Shown here piece by piece: positions 1 to 9,969 of a stretch of 59,141 bases of DNA (the stretch's first letter is position 1; the number at the start of each line of letters is the position of its first letter). The position numbers and the translations under genes are program-made. The notes under the pieces were generated by a model. That model saw only the letters and a list, made by a program, of their open reading frames with translations. It ran no database searches and had not been told where the DNA came from. Location: contig CABXJW010000003.1 of the NCBI GenBank assembly GCA_902512585.1, positions 1-59,141 on the forward strand. The letters run 5' to 3'. Source of the DNA: an uncultured Woeseiaceae bacterium. GTDB taxonomy: Bacteria; Pseudomonadota; Gammaproteobacteria; Steroidobacterales; Woeseiaceae.

Positions 1-126
1 ATGTATGCGAACAATACCATCTGTTACACCGATTACTGTTCCTACATCACGAGCAACAGCAGTAGTTTCGAAATTTTCAATACGCTCTTTAATCAACTGG
101 CTGATTTCTGAAGCTTTTAAAGACAT
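1..126 (-). CDS. atpA: ATP synthase F1 subunit alpha, N-terminal part (cut by window edge)
   Basis: Only the first 42 codons are present; the gene runs off the left edge. The translation begins [19 protein letters not shown] and continues through [15 protein letters not shown], the usual AtpA amino terminus, which belongs to the beta-barrel crown of the F1 alpha subunit. The start is the ATG at 126-124, 16 nt after the atpH stop, so it is the next cistron of the atp operon. The nucleotide-binding domain lies outside the window and cannot be judged. Confidence 0.93.
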   Translation of the reverse strand, partial: MSLKASEISQLIKERIENFETTAVARDVGTVIGVTDGIVRIH

Positions 127-142
127 TTTTACTTTCCTTTTT

Positions 143-706
143 TTAAGTAGTCAGTTCGTTTGCCAAGCCGTTAAGATTGGAACGCAAAGACCCATCAATA
201 ACAATATCACCGGCACGTATAATCGCGCCGCCAATAAGTGTTTCATCTATTTCGGTTTGCATATGAATTTCTCTTGCAAAACGCTTTTTAAGTGCTGTTG
301 TGATTGCTTGTTTCTGGCTATCATTCAATGGACTCGCTGAAGTTACTGTCACATCAACGGAATTTTCTACAACCGACTTGAGTACATTAAAATGCTCAGC
401 TATTTCAGGTAATATTGAAATTCTTCCATTTTGTATGAGTAATTTAATAAAATTCGAGCCTAATTTATTCTTTCCATTAAACAATGCTGATTGTTCGCCT
501 ATAGCCGAAAAAAGCTCACACATAAAATCAAATTTTTGTTCATCTGATAACTCTGGTTTTGCTAAGAATTCGACAACAACACCATCAGCAAGCATTAATT
601 TTGCTGAATTTAATCCCTCGGCCCAAAGATCTAAATCACCATTTTCTTGTGCCAGATCAAATACTGCCTGAGCATACGGTCTTGCAATTGTATTATTATC
701 AGCCAT
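143..706 (-). CDS. atpH: ATP synthase F1 subunit delta
   Basis: 187 residues, within the normal range. The protein starts [20 protein letters not shown], where ARPYA-A-F is the conserved first helix of the delta (OSCP) subunit. It ends with a segment around [22 protein letters not shown], the conserved C-terminal motif of the family. Delta joins the alpha3-beta3 head to the peripheral stalk (b subunits) of the F1Fo ATP synthase on the cytoplasmic face of the inner membrane. It lies between atpF and atpA in the standard order, so function is not in doubt. Confidence 0.95.
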   Translation of the reverse strand: MADNNTIARPYAQAVFDLAQENGDLDLWAEGLNSAKLMLADGVVVEFLAKPELSDEQKFDFMCELFSAIGEQSALFNGKNKLGSNFIKLLIQNGRISILPEIAEHFNVLKSVVENSVDVTVTSASPLNDSQKQAITTALKKRFAREIHMQTEIDETLIGGAIIRAGDIVIDGSLRSNLNGLANELTT

Positions 707-731
707 CTATTAACTATCCATAAATATTGAG

Positions 732-1202
732 CTAAAGTTCTTTTGTTAATTTGCTGAGAATATCTTCATGGGCTTTCATGTCGATTTCACGCTTTAATAT
801 TTTTTCAGCTGTAACAATAGCAAGCTGAGCAACCTGTTCTCTCAATTCATCCCTCGCTTTATTGGACTCTTGTTCGATATCAGTTTTAGCCAACGATAGT
901 TGTCTTTCTGTTTCTTGCTGACCATCTTGTTTGCCATCAGAAACAATTTCATTTGCTCTCGCATTAGCTTGATCTAAAATGCCTGTTGCCTGTTTGCGAG
1001 CATCGTCCAATATCACTTGAGAATCAATATTCGCTTTATCTAGTTTTTGCTGTCCTTGCTCACCCGCAGCCAAACCGTCTGCAATTTGAGCCTGCCGCTC
1101 TTCTATTGCTTCCATTAACGGGGGCCATATGAATTTCATACAGAACCAGACAAACAGGATCATCGAGATCGATTGCCCTATAAGCGTCAAATTAATATCC
1201 AA
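732..1202 (-). CDS. atpF: ATP synthase Fo subunit b
   Basis: 156 residues, the same size as the E. coli b subunit. One hydrophobic N-terminal membrane segment (about residues 5-26, including LIGQSISMILFVWFCMKFIW) is followed by a long charged region rich in Ala, Gln, Glu and Lys, which forms the dimeric coiled coil of the peripheral stalk. It ends in the delta-binding helix. It lies between atpE and atpH. Only one b-type gene is present here (no b-prime), the arrangement usual in gammaproteobacteria. Confidence 0.95.
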   Translation of the reverse strand: MDINLTLIGQSISMILFVWFCMKFIWPPLMEAIEERQAQIADGLAAGEQGQQKLDKANIDSQVILDDARKQATGILDQANARANEIVSDGKQDGQQETERQLSLAKTDIEQESNKARDELREQVAQLAIVTAEKILKREIDMKAHEDILSKLTKEL

Positions 1203-1260
1203 AGGACACTCCTAAAATAATTTTATGAATATATTTCATATCATAATCAATTGAATAAAT

Positions 1261-1566
<306 letters not shown>

Positions 1567-1571
1567 TTATA

Positions 1572-2426
<855 letters not shown>

Positions 2427-2437
2427 TTATTTTTCTT

Positions 2438-2821
2438 CTATTTTCCGCGGAGTAATTCAATGCTTATTATAAACTGAACGATGATAAAACTTATAAATAA
2501 ATATTTAGCATCCAACGGTTTTACTACAGCAAAAACAACTCCAAACAATAAAAAAGTTAATATAACTTTTCCTGCTTCTCCGATATATGCAGCCTTCATG
2601 ACTGCCTGTGCATTTTTTGGCGAGGCGATTAACCTTGCCGCCAAAAACACATTCGGAATAACACTTATTATTCCTCCAAAAAAGGCCGAGTATGCCGCTA
2701 TTTGATCGTTAAATAACCAAGAGATTATTGATAGCACAAAAGTTGCAGCTATTTGCAAAATTATAATCCTAATAATTGCAAAACTATCAGTATTATCTGG
2801 TTTACGGCCAAATTTTTTCAT
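2438..2821 (-). CDS. atpI: ATP synthase assembly protein I
   Basis: 127 residues with four hydrophobic segments. It is the first gene of the atp operon, in its usual place between parB and atpB. AtpI proteins are small membrane proteins that help c-ring assembly or stability and diverge strongly in sequence. Assignment here rests on size, membrane character, position and segments such as FFGGIISVIPNVFLAARL that are typical of the family. The start ATG at 2821 lies about 17 nt downstream of the predicted transcription start. Confidence 0.88.
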   Translation of the reverse strand: MKKFGRKPDNTDSFAIIRIIILQIAATFVLSIISWLFNDQIAAYSAFFGGIISVIPNVFLAARLIASPKNAQAVMKAAYIGEAGKVILTFLLFGVVFAVVKPLDAKYLFISFIIVQFIISIELLRGK

Positions 2822-2844
2822 TAGTATTATCGTTCAGCAAAAGC

Positions 2845-2873
2845 ATTATAGTTATCTGGAAAGAACAAGGCAA
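2845..2873 (-). promoter_or_regulatory. Sigma70-type promoter of the atp operon
   Basis: On the minus strand a -35 element TTGCCT (2873-2868) and a perfect -10 element TATAAT (2850-2845) are separated by exactly 17 nt. They sit in the 111-nt gap between the parB stop and the atpI start, with a predicted transcription start near 2838. This would let atpIBEFHA be transcribed independently of the upstream parAB genes. Seen directly; activity is inferred. Confidence 0.72.
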
Positions 2874-2932
2874 CGCCGATCTTTTGTTATTGTAATTTTT
2901 TTTCTTTTTTCGTAAAAAATAGCTGTATCAAA

Positions 2933-3820
2933 TTATTTGATATGCTCAATGATACCCTCAAGCTCATCTAAACTATTATAGTTTATGATAATTTGACCAT
3001 TACCTTTTGTTTTGTGCTTAATTTGTAACTTAGCGCCTATCTTTTCTGCTATTGAAATCTCTAATCTATGCACATCTGGATTGAGATTTTCGGTCGAATT
3101 CTTTTTCTTGCCAGGTTTTTTTCCAATATTGCGAATGTAATTTTCTGTCGCTCTAACTGAAAGATTTTGTTTAACTACTAACATAGCCACTGCAACTTGC
3201 TGAGAGAGGTCATCCAAAGCAAGCAAGGCTCTTGCATGACCCATATCTATCTTCCGCTCAATCAATAAAGAAGCTACTTTTTCTGGTAACTCGATTAATC
3301 TTACAAGATTGCTTACCGCCGCTCTTGATCTACCGACAGCGTTGGCCGCCTCTTGGTGTGTAAGATTAAATTCCTTGATTAGTCGATTCAGTGCTAACGC
3401 TTCCTCCAATGGGTTTAAATCTTCACGTTGAATATTTTCAATTAAAGACATTGCAATTGTATCGGTATCAGAAAGAGCTCTGATTACAGTTGGCACCTCA
3501 CTCAATCCTGCTATTTGAGCGGCACGCCAACGCCTTTCGCCCGCTATTATTTCATATTTAACGCCAGCATTATTATGCTCCAATTCCCTAATCACTATTG
3601 GTTGAATAATTCCCTGAGATTTGATCGAATCAGCCAATTCTTCGAGAGATTCTTTACGCATATCAGATCTAGGTTGGTATTTTCCTCTTTGTAAATGCTC
3701 TATAGGAACATTTTTTAAGGTAGAGCCTGAGTCATGCTTGTCATCCATGGTTTTGGAGCTTGGCTTTGAAGCTCCAAGCAAAGCATCGAGCCCTCTTCCT
3801 AGTCTTTTTTTTGTAGTCAT
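2933..3820 (-). CDS. parB: Chromosome-partitioning protein ParB (CTPase, parS-binding)
   Basis: 295 residues. The N-terminus KKRLGRGLDALLG is the ParA-interacting peptide. The GERRWRA motif (about residues 94-100) belongs to the CTP-binding ParB/Srx domain. A helix-turn-helix lies at about residues 153-175 (LTHQEAANAVGRSRAAVSNL), and the C-terminal dimerisation domain follows. ParB loads at parS near the origin and, with ParA, segregates new origins. The gene follows parA by 62 nt. Candidate parS sites are inside recF, about 16 kb away (see those entries). Confidence 0.96.
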   Translation of the reverse strand: MTTKKRLGRGLDALLGASKPSSKTMDDKHDSGSTLKNVPIEHLQRGKYQPRSDMRKESLEELADSIKSQGIIQPIVIRELEHNNAGVKYEIIAGERRWRAAQIAGLSEVPTVIRALSDTDTIAMSLIENIQREDLNPLEEALALNRLIKEFNLTHQEAANAVGRSRAAVSNLVRLIELPEKVASLLIERKIDMGHARALLALDDLSQQVAVAMLVVKQNLSVRATENYIRNIGKKPGKKKNSTENLNPDVHRLEISIAEKIGAKLQIKHKTKGNGQIIINYNSLDELEGIIEHIK

Positions 3821-3882
3821 ATCATCAGTCTTTTAGTTATTTTATTAATCTTATAACCCGTTAGCGCAGAAGTATTAGATAG

Positions 3883-4668
3883 TTAGGCAATTGATTGAGC
3901 TGTATCATCCTCTCTTCGTAACATCTCGCCAGCTAATGCCAAATATGCCAGTGCTCCTCTTGATTTTCTATCATGGAAGAGTACCGGCCTGCCAAAACTC
4001 GGAGCTTCTGCCAAAGTAACATTTCTTGGCACAACGGTTCGAAATACTTTATCACCAAAATAATCTATCAATTGTTGGGAAACTTCATTAGATAAGTTGA
4101 TCCGATGATCAACCATTGTTCTTAATAGGCCATATATTTCTAATTTTGGATTAACAGTTTTATTGATCTGATCAATTGTATTGATTAAAGAAGTTAGGCC
4201 TTCTAGAGCATAATATTCGCACTGCATAGGAATTAAAACGCCATCAGCTGCAGTAAGCGCGTTTACAGTGAGCATATTAATCGACGGCGGACAGTCAATT
4301 AAAATAAAATCATATTTATCTTTTACTAGATTTATTGCTTGTTTTAAACGCATCTCGCGCCCAATCTCCTGCAAAAGCTTAACCTCAGCTAATGTTGCAT
4401 CTTCGTTTCCGGGAAGCAAGTCAAAGCCACCTTCTTCAACTCTCAAAATAACATCTTGAGCTTTCGATTCACCCAGCAATACATCACAAATGGTCAGCTC
4501 TAGATTACTTTTTTCAATACCACAGCCCATAGTTGCATTGCCTTGTGGGTCCATATCTATGAGCAAAACTTTTCTTTTTGTAGCGGCCAGAGATGCAGCC
4601 AAATTTACGCATGTTGTAGTTTTACCTACGCCACCTTTTTGATTTGCTATCGCCAAAACACTAATCAT
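3883..4668 (-). CDS. parA: Chromosome-partitioning ATPase ParA
   Basis: 261 residues. The deviant Walker A motif KGGVGKTT lies at residues 11-18, the Walker B region is LIDCPPS, and the overall length fits short chromosomal ParA/Soj proteins with no N-terminal HTH domain. ParA binds nonspecific DNA as an ATP dimer and is displaced by ParB. Its ATG overlaps the rsmG stop by 4 nt, which implies translational coupling. Confidence 0.96.
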   Translation of the reverse strand: MISVLAIANQKGGVGKTTTCVNLAASLAATKRKVLLIDMDPQGNATMGCGIEKSNLELTICDVLLGESKAQDVILRVEEGGFDLLPGNEDATLAEVKLLQEIGREMRLKQAINLVKDKYDFILIDCPPSINMLTVNALTAADGVLIPMQCEYYALEGLTSLINTIDQINKTVNPKLEIYGLLRTMVDHRINLSNEVSQQLIDYFGDKVFRTVVPRNVTLAEAPSFGRPVLFHDRKSRGALAYLALAGEMLRREDDTAQSIA

Positions 4669-5309
4669 TTTACTGGCTTTGTCAAAGAGATAATATGTCT
4701 TTCATGCGTTTCCAGGCCGGGCACTGAAACACGACAGACGGAGGCCTTCCATGCGGCAGGGATTTTTTGTATTTCTGTAATCGGCTTTTTTCCTTTTAAT
4801 GCAATTATTGAGCCTGCTTCATGCAACATATGCTCAGTTAAGCAAATTAGTCGCGGCAAATCAGTTAGTGCTCTTGCAATTACAGTATCAAAACCATTGC
4901 TCGGAACATAGTCTTCAGCGCGATTTTTTATTGCTGAAGTATTTTTTAACTCTAAAATATTGATTATATGTTTTATAAATCCTATCTTCTTACCATTACT
5001 ATCTAGCAATAGAAATTCCAGACTGGGATCGATAATTGCTAATGGTAATCCTGGAAATCCAGCACCTGTCCCAACATCGATGATTGATTTTCCCCTTAGA
5101 TGTGGCCCAACAATTAGGCTATCTAATAAATGACCGCTAACCATATCTTCGATGCTACGGATGGCTGTAAGATTTATTTTTTTGTTCCATCTTTCAAGCT
5201 CTTTAATTAGTACAAGTAATTTTTCAATTTTATTGGAATCTAATTTTAGATTTAATGTAGTCAACCCATAATTAAGCTTAGCGCTAATATTATCGTTGAT
5301 ATTAGACAC
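4665..5309 (-). CDS. rsmG: 16S rRNA (guanine527-N7)-methyltransferase RsmG
   Basis: 214 residues. The SAM-binding motif DVGTGAGFPG is at about residues 78-87, preceded by the family-typical LERWNKKINLTAIR and HLLDSL. The start is GTG (5309-5307) with no clear Shine-Dalgarno sequence, so the exact N-terminus is uncertain; the conserved fold begins well inside. It is normally adjacent to mnmG. Here a five-gene metabolic cassette lies between them. The 3' end overlaps parA by 4 nt. Confidence 0.95.
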   Translation of the reverse strand: MSNINDNISAKLNYGLTTLNLKLDSNKIEKLLVLIKELERWNKKINLTAIRSIEDMVSGHLLDSLIVGPHLRGKSIIDVGTGAGFPGLPLAIIDPSLEFLLLDSNGKKIGFIKHIINILELKNTSAIKNRAEDYVPSNGFDTVIARALTDLPRLICLTEHMLHEAGSIIALKGKKPITEIQKIPAAWKASVCRVSVPGLETHERHIISLTKPVK

Positions 5310-5322
5310 GCGAAACCAATAA

Positions 5323-6771
5323 TTAACTTACTAAAAGAGACATAAAAAAATCAACAGCTGTTTTATTAAAAAGTGAACTATCAGTGTAAATCTCTCTGAG
5401 GGTGTTCCATTGTTTTTCACGCAATTTATGCTTGACGCTATTTTCAAATTTCTTCTGCAAAACTGGTATGCCTTCTGCTCTTCTCTCGCGATGCCCTATA
5501 GGATAGTCAATACTGATACAATCTGTACAAGACCCATCCTTGAAAAACACCTGAATTGAATTTCCAATGTATCTTTTGTCAGGATTAAAATAATCGTCAG
5601 TGAATGATTTGTTTTCATTAACTGTCATTTTTTTACGAAGCTCATCAACTCTCTCATCAGCAGCTATGCTATCTTCATAATCAGCCGCAGTTAACCGTCC
5701 AAATATTAATGGAATTGCCACCATATATTGTAAACAGTGATCACGATCAGCGGGATTATCAAGAGGACCTGTTTTATCTATTATTCGAACCCCAGCTTCC
5801 TGCGTTTCAATAACTATTTTAATGATTTTATCAATTTTATTTTTTACTTCAGAATGAAGTTGCATTGCTGCTTCAACAGCGGTCTGAGCATGAAATTCTG
5901 CAGGATATGAAATTTTAAATAATATATTTTCCATAACATAGTCATTTAGCTCTCTATTAATTTTGAATTCATTTCCCTTAAAAAGAACATCGTAAAATCC
6001 CCATGTTTTAGCTGATAATGCCGACGGATAGCCCATTTCACCAGCCATAGCTATATAAGCTAATCTAGTTCCACGACTGGTTGCATCTCCTGCTGCCCAG
6101 CTCTTTCTTGAGCCAGTATTCGGTGCATGCCGATAGGTTCTTAGTGCTCCACCATCAATCCAGGAATTGGAAACTGCATTAATAATTTGCTCTTTATTTC
6201 CACCCAACATATGCGTGATTACCGCAGTTGTGGCAACTCTCACCAATAAAACATGATCTAAACCAACTCTATTAAAACTATTTTCTAGTGCCAGTACACC
6301 TTGAATTTCGTGTGCTTTTATCATGGCATTGAGCACATCTTTCATGGTCAGTGGCGGCTCATCAATCAATGAAGCTTGACGGCTCATGTAATCCGCAACA
6401 GCAAGAATTCCCCCAAGATTATCAGAGGGATGACCCCATTCTGCAGCTAACCAAGTATCGTTGAAATCAAGCCATCTAATCATTGCACCTATATTGAAAG
6501 CTGCCATGACTGGTTCTAATTCGAAGGACGTCCCTGGCACTCTTGCTCCCCCGCTAAGAGTAGCTCCTGGAACTATTGGGCCCAGCATTTTTTTACAAGC
6601 AGGATAATCTAGTGCCTGAAAGCCGCAAGCAAGAGTGTCCATCAGGCAATGGCGAGCCGTTTCATAGGCAAGATCAGAATACTCACTATCCATACAGACA
6701 TAATCAGCAATTTTTACAATTATTTCATCCGGCTCTGCTCTAAGAGCAGATCGAATATCTAACTGAGACAT
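5323..6771 (-). CDS. prpD: 2-methylcitrate dehydratase PrpD
   Basis: 482 residues, essentially the length of E. coli PrpD (MmgE/PrpD family). Typical segments include [38 protein letters not shown] and the C-terminal [15 protein letters not shown]-like region (here [15 protein letters not shown]). PrpD dehydrates 2-methylcitrate to 2-methylaconitate in the methylcitrate cycle. It is last in the run prpB-prpC-prpD, 42 nt after prpC. No AcnD/PrpF pair is present in this window; rehydration would need an aconitase encoded elsewhere. Confidence 0.94.
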   Translation of the reverse strand: MSQLDIRSALRAEPDEIIVKIADYVCMDSEYSDLAYETARHCLMDTLACGFQALDYPACKKMLGPIVPGATLSGGARVPGTSFELEPVMAAFNIGAMIRWLDFNDTWLAAEWGHPSDNLGGILAVADYMSRQASLIDEPPLTMKDVLNAMIKAHEIQGVLALENSFNRVGLDHVLLVRVATTAVITHMLGGNKEQIINAVSNSWIDGGALRTYRHAPNTGSRKSWAAGDATSRGTRLAYIAMAGEMGYPSALSAKTWGFYDVLFKGNEFKINRELNDYVMENILFKISYPAEFHAQTAVEAAMQLHSEVKNKIDKIIKIVIETQEAGVRIIDKTGPLDNPADRDHCLQYMVAIPLIFGRLTAADYEDSIAADERVDELRKKMTVNENKSFTDDYFNPDKRYIGNSIQVFFKDGSCTDCISIDYPIGHRERRAEGIPVLQKKFENSVKHKLREKQWNTLREIYTDSSLFNKTAVDFFMSLLVS

Positions 6772-6813
6772 GGTTTCTCCAAAAAATTATTATCTTATTT
6801 AAATACTCAATTA

Positions 6814-7941
6814 TTAATTCCTAACGTGCACTGGCAGCCATGACTTCAAGCTTGGTCCAGTATATTCTGCAGCTGGACGGATCAATTTATTATTCTCTCT
6901 CTGCTCCATTATATGTGCAGCCCATCCAGTAATTCTTGAACAAACAAATATTGGGGTAAATAAATAGGTAGGTATGCCCATAAAATGATAAACACTCGCT
7001 GCAAAAAAATCTGCATTCGCAAAAAGTTTTTTTTCTTTCCACATCACTGATTCTATAGCTTCTGAAACCGCATAAAGTTTTTTATCGCCTATTTCATCCG
7101 ATAAAACCTTTGACATTTTCTTATTAACGCTGTTCCTTGGATCAGATGTAGTATAAACACGATGGCCAAATCCCATAATTTTTTGTTTTTCTTTTAAAAG
7201 AGAAAGTATTCCTTGAGTAGCCTCATCAGGATTATTGAATTTTTCAATAAGCTCCATTGCTGCTTCATTAGCACCTCCATGAAGCGGCCCCCTCAAGGCG
7301 CCAATTGCCCCGGTAACTGCTGAGTACATGTCTGATAATGTTGCTGTGATAACCCGGCCAGTAAAAGTGGAGGCATTAAATTCATGCTCTGCATAAAGGA
7401 TTAATGTCGTGTCTAAAGTTTTTTGGTGCAGCTTTGATGGAGGCTTACCATGCAACATATTTAAAAAATGGCCAGCAATACTATTATCGTCAGTTTCTAC
7501 ATTAATTTTTTTTCCATCCTGATGAAAACGATGCCAATAAATTAATATAGAAGGCAAACATGCCAGTAATCGATCTGCCACTTCCTCCTGATTAAGAAAG
7601 TCTCTATCTTCTGGTTCGATATTGCCAAGAAAAGATACACCTGTCCTCATCACATCCATTGGATGAGTATCTTTAGGCGTCATTTCTAATACTATCTTTA
7701 GCTCATCAGGCAGATATCTTAACTTCTTCAAATTAGCAATATATGTATTAAGTTCATTTTGATTGGGCAACTTACCTCTCAATAACAAATATGCGACCTC
7801 TTCAAATGAGGCTTCTTGTGCAAGATCATAGATATCATAACCTCTATAAGTAAGTCCTGCGCCCTCTTTTCCTACGGTGCACAATGCTGTTTCGCCAGCA
7901 GAAATCCCTGCCAATCCACCCACTTTTTTTCCGTCAGCCAT
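6814..7941 (-). CDS. prpC: 2-methylcitrate synthase PrpC
   Basis: Citrate-synthase fold protein of the PrpC branch: GLAGISAGETALCTVGKEG at the N-terminus, [15 protein letters not shown] and GPLHGGANEAAM around the active-site His residues, and a second active-site region near NADFFAASVYH. The frame is open to an ATG at 7959 that overlaps the prpB stop, but the ATG at 7941 is preceded by AGAGGA at good spacing and gives the usual N-terminus MADGKKVGG, so I choose 7941 (375 residues). It condenses propionyl-CoA with oxaloacetate. A separate GltA is encoded at 57.6 kb. Confidence 0.93.
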   Translation of the reverse strand: MADGKKVGGLAGISAGETALCTVGKEGAGLTYRGYDIYDLAQEASFEEVAYLLLRGKLPNQNELNTYIANLKKLRYLPDELKIVLEMTPKDTHPMDVMRTGVSFLGNIEPEDRDFLNQEEVADRLLACLPSILIYWHRFHQDGKKINVETDDNSIAGHFLNMLHGKPPSKLHQKTLDTTLILYAEHEFNASTFTGRVITATLSDMYSAVTGAIGALRGPLHGGANEAAMELIEKFNNPDEATQGILSLLKEKQKIMGFGHRVYTTSDPRNSVNKKMSKVLSDEIGDKKLYAVSEAIESVMWKEKKLFANADFFAASVYHFMGIPTYLFTPIFVCSRITGWAAHIMEQRENNKLIRPAAEYTGPSLKSWLPVHVRN

Positions 7942-7955
7942 AATTAATCCTCTCT

Positions 7956-8837
7956 TCATAAATTTTTTTCATGCTTATTATCATTATATAAGCCATCTAA
8001 TTTTTCTTCGTATTCTTCATATCCGAGTGTTTCATAAAGCTCTGATCTTGTTTGCATCTTATCAATAACACCTTTTTGTGTGCCTTTGTTTTTAATTTCA
8101 CGATAGACTTTTTCTGCAGCACTCGACATGGCACGACTTGCTGACAAGGGATACAAAGCAATACGCACGCCCACGCCTGCTAATTCCTTAGCTGTGAATA
8201 AAGGTGTCATTCCAAACTCAGTTAGATTGGCCAATACAGGAACGTTTATTGATGAGGTGAATTGTTGATACTCATTTAGAGTATTTAAAGCTTCAGCAAA
8301 TACAATATCTGCGCCAACCTCAACGTAACTCTGGGCTCTCTCAATTGCAGCAGACTGGCCTTCAACACCATGAGCATCTGTACGTGCAATTATTGCAAAA
8401 GAATCGTCTTGTCTTGCATCAACTGCTGCTTTTATTCTGTCTTGCATTTCTTCTGTTGATACCAACATTTTACCTGGTCGATGACCACACCTTTTATCGG
8501 AGACTTGATCTTCGATATGACAGCCCGAAGCACCTGCGCGTGACATCTCCCGAATAGTTCTGCCAATCATAAAGGCATCTCCCCATCCGGTATCAGCATC
8601 CGCCAAAAGGGGCAGATCACATGAAAATGTAATCCGCCTAATATCTTCACAAACATCATTTAGTGTTGTCATAGCCAAATCAGGTAGCCCAAAAGAATGA
8701 TTAGCTACACCGGCGCCTGACAAGTAAATTGCCTTAAACCCAGCTTCTTTTGCCAACAAAGCAGAATAAGCATTGATTGTTCCAGCCACTTGTAATGGCT
8801 TTTCGTGCTTTAATGCATTCCAGAATTTTTTTGACAT
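7956..8837 (-). CDS. prpB: 2-methylisocitrate lyase PrpB
   Basis: 293 residues of the isocitrate lyase/PEP mutase family. The catalytic loop is KRCGHR (residues 115-120) and the metal-binding DADTGWGD is near residue 80. Length and motif fit methylisocitrate lyase rather than isocitrate lyase, which is much longer. It cleaves 2-methylisocitrate to pyruvate and succinate. A stretch of about 120 nt separates it from acuI and may carry a promoter, but I see no convincing -35/-10 pair. Confidence 0.95.
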   Translation of the reverse strand: MSKKFWNALKHEKPLQVAGTINAYSALLAKEAGFKAIYLSGAGVANHSFGLPDLAMTTLNDVCEDIRRITFSCDLPLLADADTGWGDAFMIGRTIREMSRAGASGCHIEDQVSDKRCGHRPGKMLVSTEEMQDRIKAAVDARQDDSFAIIARTDAHGVEGQSAAIERAQSYVEVGADIVFAEALNTLNEYQQFTSSINVPVLANLTEFGMTPLFTAKELAGVGVRIALYPLSASRAMSSAAEKVYREIKNKGTQKGVIDKMQTRSELYETLGYEEYEEKLDGLYNDNKHEKNL

Positions 8838-8961
8838 AAATTATTCCCTTGCTCACAAAGAAAGGACAAGAAGTCTAAACTACCTGACATCTATTTCCCA
8901 AATGTAATTAACATAAAATAAGAAACTTTTAAGTTAATAAATTTCTACTGTATCGATTGAT

Positions 8962-9951
8962 TTATTGTATTTTCACTACTACGCGGCCGCTAACATTTCC
9001 ATCAATATAAGCATCAAAAGCATTTGGCAAATCATCAAAATTTATTATTTTTGGCGCAATTAATCCAATATCTTTAGGAAAAAGATCATCACCAATTCTT
9101 TCCCACACCCTTTTTCTTAGTATTCGAGGTGTATCAACTGAGTTAATCCCTAACAGATTAATCGCACGTAATATTAATGGTATAACAGTAGTTTCTAATT
9201 TATGACTCGCGGCCAATCCGATACAAGCAATATTGCCACCATATTTTACAGTGCGAGTCAGCCAAGTTAATGTTTCACCACCGAGATTATCAATCGCTCC
9301 GCCCCAAACAGCTTTTTCTAGTGGCCTTTTACCATGGTCTAGATCATCTCTCATCAATACCTCAGTAGCGCCAATATTCTTCAAATAATCCAATTTATCT
9401 GTTTTACTTGTAAGAGCAACAACCTCGTAACCTTTTGATGCCAGCATATTTATGGCAACACTTCCTACCCCTCCTGTAGCACCTGTAACTAGTATTGGGC
9501 CTGCTTTTGGAGTTTGTCCATTATGCTCCATATTATTAATCGCTAAAGCTGCTGTATATCCCGCTGTGCCTATTTGCATAGCTTGATGAGGATTCATATT
9601 ATTTGGAATATGTATAATTGCATCCTTATGCACTCTAGCGACTTCAGTATAACCGCCATCCCGAGTCTCGCTTAGGCCGCATCCATTGACTAATACAAGA
9701 TCACCAATCTTTACTTCATTCGCTGTGCTAGCGATTACTTCTCCCGCCAGATCAATGCCACCAATCAAAGGAAATCTCCTGAGAATTTTTCCTTTTCCTG
9801 TTGCTGCTAACGCATCCTTGTAGTTTATGGTCGAATGAGTGACTTTGATGGTTACATCACCTTCGCAAAGATCACTTAGATTAAGTGCTTTAAGCGTGCC
9901 GATAATTTGATTATCTTTTTCGTCTATTTGAAATGCGCGAAACGTAGTCAT
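8962..9951 (-). CDS. acuI: Acrylyl-CoA reductase AcuI (YhdH type, NADPH)
   Basis: 329 residues, MDR superfamily. Segments such as STINYKDALAATGKGKI, FPLIGGIDLAGEV and the nucleotide-binding GATGGVGSVAINML match the YhdH/AcuI branch, and no structural-zinc Cys cluster is seen. AcuI reduces toxic acryloyl-CoA to propionyl-CoA, for example from DMSP-derived acrylate or 3-hydroxypropionate. Its position directly upstream of prpBCD supports this substrate: the product feeds straight into the methylcitrate cycle. No DMSP lyase is seen in the window. Confidence 0.88.
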   Translation of the reverse strand: MTTFRAFQIDEKDNQIIGTLKALNLSDLCEGDVTIKVTHSTINYKDALAATGKGKILRRFPLIGGIDLAGEVIASTANEVKIGDLVLVNGCGLSETRDGGYTEVARVHKDAIIHIPNNMNPHQAMQIGTAGYTAALAINNMEHNGQTPKAGPILVTGATGGVGSVAINMLASKGYEVVALTSKTDKLDYLKNIGATEVLMRDDLDHGKRPLEKAVWGGAIDNLGGETLTWLTRTVKYGGNIACIGLAASHKLETTVIPLILRAINLLGINSVDTPRILRKRVWERIGDDLFPKDIGLIAPKIINFDDLPNAFDAYIDGNVSGRVVVKIQ

Positions 9952-9969
9952 TATATCCTCTATTATTAA

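Noticed and set aside
5-671. Plus-strand open frames across the atp genes and similar frames elsewhere
   Set aside because: They lie antisense to well-supported genes, lack ribosome-binding sites and show no domain pattern; they are shadows of the coding strand.
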